DNA from: Sulfurimonadaceae bacterium
GTDB taxonomy: Bacteria > Campylobacterota > Campylobacteria > Campylobacterales > Sulfurimonadaceae
Assembly (NCBI GenBank): GCA_026193155.1
Contig: JAPHSI010000009.1
Span: 1-9,628, forward strand
Direction of reading: 5' to 3'
Length of the DNA stretch: 9,628 nt
The notes beneath the pieces were generated by a model. It did no database searches, had not been told where the DNA came from, and saw only the letters and a program-made list of their open reading frames with translations. Made by a program: the position numbers and the translations under genes. The stretch's first letter is position 1; every line of letters starts with the position of its first letter. Of this stretch, positions 1-5,253 are shown in pieces.

Positions 1-486
1 AACTATCAAAGATTCTGGTTTGATTTAGCAGTCCCAAGAGATATCAGCTGTTCATATGAAGGGATGATTCAACTCTATACGGTAGATGATTTAAAATCTA
101 TTGTTGAAGAAAACAGAGGTATAAAAGAGGGTGAGGCAAGAAAAGCTCACGGAATAGTGGGTCGTAGCGTTGTTGAGTTTTTTGAGTGGTTGGATGCTTT
201 AAATGTTGAACCGATGATAAAAGATATCTATAAAAAAGCATATAAAACAGCTGAGATAGAATCTAAACGTGCCATTAATAGTGGATATTTACCTAAAGAA
301 TATGAAGCAGAGGCAAAAAAGATGGCTGAACAAACATTAAAAAGATTCCTTCACGATATGACATCTAAGATGCGTGAAGTGACTAGTGAACCGAAGTCAG
401 ACAGTATAAGCGGTGTTATGCAGATGCTTGCAAACAGTGAAAATGACAGTATTCCTGATAAATATAAAAATATGGAGAAAAAATAG
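1..486 (+). CDS. hemA: Glutamyl-tRNA reductase, C-terminal part (5' end outside window)
   Basis: The frame is open from base 1 and ends at TAG 484-486, giving the last 161 residues of HemA. This enzyme reduces glutamyl-tRNA(Glu) with NADPH to glutamate-1-semialdehyde, the first committed step of C5-pathway tetrapyrrole synthesis. The visible DLAVPRDI block (residues 8-15) is the end of the NADPH-binding domain. The YTVDDLKSIVEENRGIK stretch leads into the long helical dimerisation domain, rich in K, E and A, which fills the rest. An ATG at 64 lies inside the gene and is not its start, because the conserved AVPRDI block lies upstream of it in the same frame. The tail after about residue 130 is polar and probably variable. 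The gene overlaps proS by one base, and hemC lies downstream in the same unit. Family assignment is by motif recognition; the catalytic cysteine domain is outside the window. Confidence 0.93.
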   Translation, partial: NYQRFWFDLAVPRDISCSYEGMIQLYTVDDLKSIVEENRGIKEGEARKAHGIVGRSVVEFFEWLDALNVEPMIKDIYKKAYKTAEIESKRAINSGYLPKEYEAEAKKMAEQTLKRFLHDMTSKMREVTSEPKSDSISGVMQMLANSENDSIPDKYKNMEKK

Positions 487-1793
487 TGAGAAGAACCAAA
501 GCATTTATACCAACAAGTAAAGAAGCACCGAGTGATGCAGTACTTGCAAGTCATATATTTTTATCGCGTGCAGGTTTTATTTCCCAGGTAGCTTCTGGCT
601 TATACTCTTATATGCCTCTTGCTAAAAAAGTTATTAGAAAAATTGAAAATGTTATACATGAAGAGATGGCAAATGTAGGTGCTCAAGAGGTTGAACTCTC
701 TTTTGTCGCACCAAGTGATTTATGGATTGAGAGCGGTAGGATAGATAAGTTTGGAAAAGAACTTTTAAGATTTTACGATAGAAAAGAGAAGCTTTTTGTT
801 CTCGGACCGACACATGAAGAGATGATGGTAGATTTAGTTCGTAACCGTATTACATCTTACAAAAATCTTCCATTAAATTTATATCAGATAAAAACAAAGT
901 TCCGTGATGAAGTTAGACCTCGTTTTGGTCTTATGCGTGGACGTGAGTTTATTATGAAGGACGGTTACAGTTTCCATGCATCTGTTGAGGATTTGGATAG
1001 AGAATTTGATGAAGTTGAAGAAGCATATAAAAGAATTATAAAACGTCTTGGGCTTGATTTTAGAGTAGTTGAGGCTGATAGCGGTGCTATAGGCGGTACA
1101 GGTTCAAAAGAGCTTATGGTACTCGCGGATAGTGGTGAAGATACGATAGCTGTTTGTGATAAATGTGAGTATGGTGCTAACATTGAAGTATTTATGGATA
1201 TGGAAGAGCTTGGTGAAGATTTTGAAGCAAGTAGCATAAGTGATATAAAAGAGCTAAAAGGTGACGATAATTGTCCACATTGTGAGGGCAAACTCTCGCT
1301 TACAAAAGGTATTGAAGTTGGTCATATATTTAAGCTTGGAACTACATATTCAAAAGCTCTAAAAGCAGAATTTTTGGATGAAGGTGGAAAAAGTCAGCCG
1401 TTTATTATGGGTACATACGGAATGGGTGTATCACGTTTAGTAGCTGCTATAATAGAACAACATCATGATGAAAATGGTTGTATCTGGACCAAGGAGACTG
1501 CACCTTATACTATAAACATAATGATATCAAATGTAAAAGATGAAGCTCAAAATACTCTAGGTGAAGAACTTTATTTAAAACTCTTAGGTGAAAATGTTGA
1601 AGTAATGATAGATGATAGAAAAGACAGATTTGGTTTTAAAATGAAAGATGCTGAGTTAATTGGTTTTCCTTACACTGTTATAATTGGAAAAGAATTAGAA
1701 AATGGTGTAGTTCAAATTTTTAAAAGAGATACAAAAGAAAAGATGTCTGTAGCAACAGGAGATATTTATGAAAAGATTATGGAATTAATATAA
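486..1793 (+). CDS. proS: Prolyl-tRNA synthetase, short form lacking the INS editing domain
   Basis: A class II aminoacyl-tRNA synthetase (435 residues) that charges tRNA(Pro) with proline in the cytoplasm. The start is GTG at 486, sharing its G with the hemA stop, with GGAG at 474-477 eight bases upstream. Visible landmarks: the GPTHEE loop (107-112, T109 and E111), class II motif 2 around FRDE (139-142, R140) with RGREF (151-155), motif 3 GMGVSRL (312-318, R317) and a C-terminal anticodon-binding domain (about 340-435). Bacterial-type enzymes such as E. coli ProRS (about 570 residues) carry a roughly 180-residue YbaK-like INS editing domain between motifs 2 and 3. Here that space holds only about 50 residues, bracketed by two cysteine pairs, CDKC (224-227) and CPHC (263-266), probably a zinc knuckle. 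The frame is intact, so this is a clean domain loss rather than a frameshift. The aminoacylation core looks complete. Confidence 0.95.
   Translation: MRRTKAFIPTSKEAPSDAVLASHIFLSRAGFISQVASGLYSYMPLAKKVIRKIENVIHEEMANVGAQEVELSFVAPSDLWIESGRIDKFGKELLRFYDRKEKLFVLGPTHEEMMVDLVRNRITSYKNLPLNLYQIKTKFRDEVRPRFGLMRGREFIMKDGYSFHASVEDLDREFDEVEEAYKRIIKRLGLDFRVVEADSGAIGGTGSKELMVLADSGEDTIAVCDKCEYGANIEVFMDMEELGEDFEASSISDIKELKGDDNCPHCEGKLSLTKGIEVGHIFKLGTTYSKALKAEFLDEGGKSQPFIMGTYGMGVSRLVAAIIEQHHDENGCIWTKETAPYTINIMISNVKDEAQNTLGEELYLKLLGENVEVMIDDRKDRFGFKMKDAELIGFPYTVIIGKELENGVVQIFKRDTKEKMSVATGDIYEKIMELI
1155..1283 (+). other. Cysteine-pair linker replacing the ProRS INS domain
   Basis: This part of proS encodes residues 224-266. 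It opens with CDKC and closes with CPHC, 35 residues apart, with an acidic linker (MDMEELGEDFE and following) between. Just after it comes GIEVGHIF, which in INS-bearing enzymes follows the editing domain. The four cysteines have zinc-ribbon spacing. From memory, equivalent cysteine pairs flank the INS domain in several Firmicute and Campylobacter enzymes, so the pairs look ancestral and the INS between them looks lost. Metal binding is inferred. Confidence 0.7.
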
Positions 1794-1794
1794 A

Positions 1795-2238
1795 ATGGTG
1801 TATTTTATTGTTTATCTATTTTTAGAGGTCCTATTATCAGTTAATATTTCATCGTATATCGGTGGTTTATGGACTTTTTTTGAGATACTTATAACGGCGT
1901 TTATGGGTATTTACATACTGGTGAACTTTAAAGAATCTCTTCGTGAAAACCTAACAGCCGTGTCTTACAACTGTATAGACTTGCAAGAGTTTCAAAACTT
2001 GAATCTCTTTACCCTTATAGGGGCGATTTTTCTTATCATACCGGGCTTTTTAACAGATATAGTAGGTATTCTTATGCAGTTTAGTGTTTTTACAACTATA
2101 TTGGTAAACCGTTACCAAATGTACTCATCTAACTCTTGTAAAAGAGAAAATCAAGAATTTAATTCATACAATTCACATATAACAAAGGAAGCAGATGTCA
2201 TTGATGTTGAAATTATTAGCGATAACTCTACTAGGTAG
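1795..2238 (+). CDS. fxsA: FxsA family inner-membrane protein
   Basis: A 147-residue membrane protein of the FxsA family. The E. coli member is known for suppressing F-plasmid exclusion of phage T7; its normal biochemical role is unknown. Hydrophobic segments are visible at about 2-18, 26-44 and 73-108. The third carries the family signature LIIPGFLTDIVGIL (80-93), close to the LLLPGFFTDFLGLL of E. coli. A polar tail follows from about 110 and ends with VIDVEIISDN, resembling the acidic C-terminal motif of many FxsA proteins. The ATG at 1795 is one base after the proS stop and has only a weak GGA at 1781-1783, so it is probably translated by coupling to proS. The last 44 bases overlap the next gene in another frame. 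C. jejuni has a putative integral membrane protein at the same position between proS and hemC. Confidence 0.85.
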   Translation: MVYFIVYLFLEVLLSVNISSYIGGLWTFFEILITAFMGIYILVNFKESLRENLTAVSYNCIDLQEFQNLNLFTLIGAIFLIIPGFLTDIVGILMQFSVFTTILVNRYQMYSSNSCKRENQEFNSYNSHITKEADVIDVEIISDNSTR

Positions 2239-3019
2239 TACTTTTGTTTATGCTACAAGCAATAAACAAGTTGAAGATTTTTTATATACAAACTTTAAAG
2301 GTAATCCAAATATAAAATCCATTAAAGTGAATGTAAACTCAAAAGTAAAAATAAAGCAAATGCCACAATGGGAAGCCTTTATAGTTGATGTTGATGCAAC
2401 TGTAAAAGGAAATAGAAAAGTTAAACAAAAAATGATTTGGTTTTCTAACGGAGTGGTTATGTCTCCTGATCTAATAGATATGAAAACTAAAAAATCATTA
2501 AAAGACAGTGTCTCACCTAAATTTGAAGCTAAGCACTATAAAAAAGAGAACCTTATTTATGGAAATAAAAATGCAAAACATAAAGTTGTGATATTTTCAG
2601 ACCCATTATGTCCATTTTGTCGCTCATATGTTCCAGAAGCTATTGAAAATATGAAAAAACAAGCAGACAAGTTTGCTATATATTATTATCACTTCCCTTT
2701 ACCATCGTTGCATCCGGCTGCAGTTGAGTTAACAAAAGCAGCTATAGCAGCAGAACTTCAAGGTATAAAAGACGTAGTTTTAAAACTATATAAAGTTAAG
2801 CTTGATTCTAAAGAACGTAATATATCTAAAATCCTAAAAGCATTTAACGATGCAGTGGGTACAAATATAACAGAGAAAGATATCAAAGACCCGCGTGTAC
2901 TTAAACATTATGAACAAGATAGACAAATTGCAGATGATGTAATGGTTCAAGGGACACCGACAGTATTCTTTGATGGTGTAAAAGATAAATCAAAGAAAAA
3001 ATATTTAGGTGTAAAATAG
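2195..3019 (+). CDS. Periplasmic DsbC/DsbG-like thiol:disulfide oxidoreductase
   Basis: A 274-residue secreted protein of the thioredoxin superfamily. Residues 1-20 form a signal peptide (hydrophobic LKLLAITLLGSTF, likely cleavage after VYA). Residues 21-105 form a small beta-rich region ending in SNGVVMSPDLIDMKTKKSLKD, reminiscent of the DsbC/DsbG dimerisation domain. A thioredoxin-like domain follows (about 115-274), with the active site CPFC at 139-142 in a DPLCPFC context and the cis-proline loop GTPT at 253-256 (P255). Both redox cysteines are present. The likely job is forming or reshuffling disulfides in periplasmic proteins. Direction (oxidase, isomerase or reductase) cannot be read from sequence. 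The ATG at 2195 has AAGGA at 2185-2189, five bases upstream. An in-frame ATG at 2204 is 14 bases away and would shorten the signal peptide, so 2195 is preferred. The start lies inside fxsA and the stop abuts hemC. Confidence 0.85.
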   Translation: MSLMLKLLAITLLGSTFVYATSNKQVEDFLYTNFKGNPNIKSIKVNVNSKVKIKQMPQWEAFIVDVDATVKGNRKVKQKMIWFSNGVVMSPDLIDMKTKKSLKDSVSPKFEAKHYKKENLIYGNKNAKHKVVIFSDPLCPFCRSYVPEAIENMKKQADKFAIYYYHFPLPSLHPAAVELTKAAIAAELQGIKDVVLKLYKVKLDSKERNISKILKAFNDAVGTNITEKDIKDPRVLKHYEQDRQIADDVMVQGTPTVFFDGVKDKSKKKYLGVK

Positions 3020-3979
3020 ATGGATAAACTCGTAATTGCAACAAGGGTTTCTGATTTGGCTTTATGGCAAGCTTATCATATAAAAGAAAGAGTTGAAGCT
3101 TCATTTCCTGAAATAGAAGTTGAATTAAACAAGATTGTAAGTAACGGTGATAAAGTACTTGACAAACCGCTTGCTTTAATAGGTGGAAAAGGTCACTTCA
3201 CAAAAGAACTTGAAGATGAGATGTTAGCAGGTAATGCACATTTAGCAGTTCACTCTTTAAAAGATGTTCCGACATATATACCTGATGGTCTTGAACTTGT
3301 AGCTGTAACACAGCGTCAAGATCAGAGTGATGTATTCTTATCTCATAAGTATAAAAGCTTAGATGAACTGCCAGAAGGTGCCGTAGTTGGAACTACAAGC
3401 CTAAGACGCCGTATGCAGTTACTTCAGAAAAGACCTGACTTAAAAGTAAAAGATTTACGCGGAAATGTAAATACCAGACTTAGAAAACTCTCTGAGGGTC
3501 AATACGATGCGATAATACTTGCATATATTGGATTACACAGACTAGATTTACTAAAAGATATACCATATACACAAAAACTATCACTTGATATGATGATACC
3601 ACCTATGGGTCAAGCAGCTCTTGGTATAGAGATAGTACAAGGTAATGAAAAAGTACTTGAAATTGCCGAGTCTCTTAAAGATGAAGATACATTTATTTGT
3701 ACACAGATTGAAAGAGACTTCATATCTAAGATAGGTGCCGGTTGTTCAGCTCCTGTTGCTTGTAATGCAGTTAAAAATGCTAATGAGATTACTTTTAGAG
3801 TTATGCTTGGTTTTCCTAATGGAACAAATATTATGCAAGAAAAAGTAGTTTGTGATGTAAGTGAAAGTAAAGAATTAGGTTCAGAAGTAGCTGAAAAAAT
3901 GATAAATAACGGAGCATTAGAACTGCTAAAACGTGCAGAAGATACTGCGTTTAAAGAGGAAATGCCTCAAAGATTGTAG
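3020..3979 (+). CDS. hemC: Porphobilinogen deaminase (hydroxymethylbilane synthase)
   Basis: A cytoplasmic enzyme (319 residues, near the usual 310) that joins four porphobilinogen units into hydroxymethylbilane for haem and other tetrapyrroles. Signatures visible in order: IATRVSDLALWQA (6-18) with R9 and S11; GGKGHFTKELE (55-65); HSLKDVPT (78-85), where D82 corresponds to catalytic Asp84 of E. coli; TTSLRRRMQL (125-134); DLRGNVNTRL (145-154) with substrate-binding arginines; and GAGCSAPVA (239-247), where C242 carries the dipyrromethane cofactor. All key residues are present. The ATG directly abuts the previous stop, with AGGTG at 3007-3011 as ribosome binding site. It is the last gene of the unit and is followed six bases later by a strong hairpin. 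It works two steps after ALA dehydratase in the pathway that HemA opens. Confidence 0.97.
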   Translation: MDKLVIATRVSDLALWQAYHIKERVEASFPEIEVELNKIVSNGDKVLDKPLALIGGKGHFTKELEDEMLAGNAHLAVHSLKDVPTYIPDGLELVAVTQRQDQSDVFLSHKYKSLDELPEGAVVGTTSLRRRMQLLQKRPDLKVKDLRGNVNTRLRKLSEGQYDAIILAYIGLHRLDLLKDIPYTQKLSLDMMIPPMGQAALGIEIVQGNEKVLEIAESLKDEDTFICTQIERDFISKIGAGCSAPVACNAVKNANEITFRVMLGFPNGTNIMQEKVVCDVSESKELGSEVAEKMINNGALELLKRAEDTAFKEEMPQRL

Positions 3980-3984
3980 GACAC

Positions 3985-4009
3985 AAGAAGATAAGTAACT
4001 TATCTTCTT
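3985..4009. terminator. Symmetric hairpin between hemC and the tRNA operon, probable bidirectional terminator
   Basis: The inverted repeat AAGAAGATAAG (3985-3995) and CTTATCTTCTT (3999-4009) pairs perfectly over 11 bp around a TAA loop, starting six bases after the hemC stop. It lies between convergent units, hemC on + and the tRNAs on -, which suits a shared terminator. There is no clean U-tract on either side, only the TTCTT end of the stem itself, so it could instead act as an RNA-stabilising 3' stem-loop. Confidence 0.6.
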
Positions 4010-4057
4010 AGGAGAATGAAACAGGTTTATTAAAATTGTTTGATTATTTAAAATTAG
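4010..4057. other. Trailer between hairpin and tRNA-Glu
   Basis: About 48 bases of AT-rich spacer that would be the 3' trailer of the minus-strand tRNA transcript, removed during tRNA processing. No gene is supported in it. Confidence 0.5.
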
Positions 4058-4132
4058 TGGTGACCCCGAGGAGAATCGAACTCCTGTAACATGGATGAAA
4101 ACCATGGATCCTAACCGCTAGACGACGGGGCC
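4058..4132 (-). tRNA. tRNA-Glu (anticodon TTC)
   Basis: Read on the minus strand, the acceptor strand GGCCCCG pairs with CGGGGTC (one G-T wobble). The discriminator base is A and CCA is encoded (TGG at 4058-4060 on +). The anticodon stem is CATGG/CCATG around the loop TTTTCAT, with anticodon TTC at 4097-4099. The T arm is AGGAG/CTCCT around TTCGATT. Length is 75 bases with CCA. It lies eight bases downstream of tRNA-Lys and is probably co-transcribed with it. Its product is also the tRNA whose charged form is the substrate of HemA, encoded about 3.6 kb away; that proximity is probably coincidence. Confidence 0.96.
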
Positions 4133-4140
4133 GATAAAAG

Positions 4141-4216
4141 TGGTGTCCTGTTCAGGATTCGAACCTGAGGCCACATCATTAAAAGTGACGTGCTCTACCA
4201 ACTGAGCTAACAAGAC
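4141..4216 (-). tRNA. tRNA-Lys (anticodon TTT)
   Basis: Read on the minus strand, the acceptor GTCTTGT pairs with ACAGGAC (one T-G wobble). The discriminator is A and CCA is encoded (TGG at 4141-4143 on +). The D arm contains TAGCTCAGTTGGTAGAGC, as in E. coli tRNA-Lys. The anticodon stem CGTCA/TGATG (one G-T) holds the loop CTTTTAA, with anticodon TTT at 4181-4183. The T arm is TCAGG/CCTGA around TTCGAAT. Length is 76 bases with CCA. It is the first gene of the minus-strand tRNA operon and begins about 20 bases after the predicted transcription start. Confidence 0.97.
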
Positions 4217-4242
4217 GTTGTTCTCTTTGTTAAGAGGTCGAA

Positions 4243-4271
4243 ATTATAGACAAATCATTTTTCAATGTCAA
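4243..4271 (-). promoter_or_regulatory. Consensus sigma70 promoter of the tRNA-Lys/tRNA-Glu operon
   Basis: On the minus strand, TTGACA (4266-4271 on +) and TATAAT (4243-4248 on +) are separated by exactly 17 bases (4249-4265). Both hexamers match consensus. The predicted start is near 4236, about 20 bases before tRNA-Lys. Upstream of the -35, A-rich tracts (4275-4302, read as A runs on this strand) could serve as an UP element, as in strong stable-RNA promoters. Confidence 0.85.
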
Positions 4272-4274
4272 GAG

Positions 4275-4312
4275 TTTTTTTGATAAATTTCTAAATTTTT
4301 TTAAAATATAAT
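4275..4312 (+). promoter_or_regulatory. Probable promoter of the bat operon with phased T-tracts
   Basis: A perfect -10 hexamer TATAAT lies at 4307-4312, 14 bases before the batA ATG. There is no recognisable -35 box. Instead T runs lie at 4275-4281, 4288-4290 and 4296-4302, with centres about 10-11 bases apart. This is the periodic signal described for sigma70-type promoters in Campylobacter. The 5' leader would be under 10 bases, so translation may begin from a very short leader, with only GGG (4318-4320) as a weak ribosome binding site. Confidence 0.6.
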
Positions 4313-4326
4313 ATTTTGGGTAAAAT

Positions 4327-5253
4327 ATGAACATGAATTACTTTTCTTTTGAATACCCTTGGTTTATATTATTATTAATCCCAATCATATATTGTTTATA
4401 CAGATGCAAGGAGTATCCAAAGAGTATTTTTTTTGTTCATCTACATCTAATGAGTGCAAAAAAAAGTTTAAAAAAAATAGAGTGGATAATAAAAATACTA
4501 ATATTTATTTTTTTAGTTATCGCCCTAGCTTCTCCAATATTAATAGATAAAACAAACCCTCTTAATCGTCACGGAAAAGATATAGTACTTGCAATAGATG
4601 CAAGTGGTTCTATGAACTCATCAGGCTTTGCCAAAAAAGATGATGAAGAGTTAAGGGGTAAAAGCCGCTTTGAAATTACAAAACATATAGCAAAGAATTT
4701 TATCAAAGTAAGACAAAGTGATAACATAGGTGTAGTACTTTTTGGTGATTTTGCCTTTATAGCATCTCCTATAACTTATGAGAAAAATATTGTTGTAGAT
4801 ATGCTTGATTTGTTGACTCAGGGTATGGCAGGACAAAATACGGCTATAGGAGAAGCTATATCTATCGGTGTACGAGCTTTTAAGCACTCTAGTGCAAAAA
4901 GTAAGATAATAATACTTCTTAGTGACGGTGAGCATAATAGCGGGACAATAAGCCCAAAAGAGGCAGTTAAAATTGCAAAAGACAGAGGTGTTAAAATTTA
5001 TACCATTGCCATAGGGGAAAAAGGTGAAGCTGATAATGCCTTACTTATGAAAATAGCATTAGATAGCGGTGCACATTTTTATTATGCAGCTAATGCAGAA
5101 GAATTGAAAGCTGTATATGAAAATATAGATAAATTAGAAAGTTCAAAAATAAAAAGTCGACAGTACCTTCTAAAAAACTATTTTTATGAAATATTTTTAT
5201 TATTGGCTGTAGCACTTTTATTATATTTGATTTATAGGGAGATAAAAAGATGA
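4327..5253 (+). CDS. batA: BatA: membrane-anchored von Willebrand factor A protein
   Basis: A 308-residue inner-membrane protein of the Bat (aerotolerance) family. Two N-terminal membrane segments (about 10-25 and 53-71) precede a VWA domain (about 84-270), and a C-terminal segment (283-303) re-enters the membrane, ending in a short basic tail. The metal-ion-dependent adhesion site is complete: D91, S93 and S95 of DASGS, T172 in GQNTAIGEA, and D200 in LLSDGEHNSG. These proteins are thought to assemble with BatB and BatD into a complex at the cytoplasmic membrane linked to envelope stress or oxygen tolerance; the exact activity is unknown. The start may be ATG 4327 or ATG 4333 (Met3); 4327 lies nearer the GGG at 4318. 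The stop overlaps the batB start as ATGA. It is the first gene of the operon, directly after the divergent promoter. Confidence 0.9.
   Translation: MNMNYFSFEYPWFILLLIPIIYCLYRCKEYPKSIFFVHLHLMSAKKSLKKIEWIIKILIFIFLVIALASPILIDKTNPLNRHGKDIVLAIDASGSMNSSGFAKKDDEELRGKSRFEITKHIAKNFIKVRQSDNIGVVLFGDFAFIASPITYEKNIVVDMLDLLTQGMAGQNTAIGEAISIGVRAFKHSSAKSKIIILLSDGEHNSGTISPKEAVKIAKDRGVKIYTIAIGEKGEADNALLMKIALDSGAHFYYAANAEELKAVYENIDKLESSKIKSRQYLLKNYFYEIFLLLAVALLLYLIYREIKR

Noticed and set aside
64..486. Independent small gene starting at ATG 64
   Set aside because: The same frame is open upstream to base 1 and encodes the HemA-conserved AVPRDI block, so this is an internal Met of hemA.
965..1291. Long minus-strand open frame opposite proS
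   Set aside because: Its translation is low-complexity Ser/Leu-rich, it has no recognisable domain, and it lies fully opposite a gene with complete family motifs.
4016..4033. Tiny frame MKQVY with AGGAG just upstream, after the hemC hairpin
   Set aside because: Five codons only, the Shine-Dalgarno-like site is one base from the ATG (too close), and the region is better explained as tRNA trailer.
4321..4326. TAAAAT directly before the batA ATG as a -10 box
   Set aside because: It would put the transcription start inside the coding region, and the perfect TATAAT at 4307-4312 is a better choice.
4359..4550. Alternative plus-strand frame within batA
   Set aside because: It is a composition-driven frame inside the N-terminal membrane segments and VWA start of batA, with no motif.
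4651..4935. Minus-strand open frame opposite batA
   Set aside because: It lies opposite the VWA domain, its product is rich in Tyr, Cys and Ser with no motif, and no ribosome binding site was evident.
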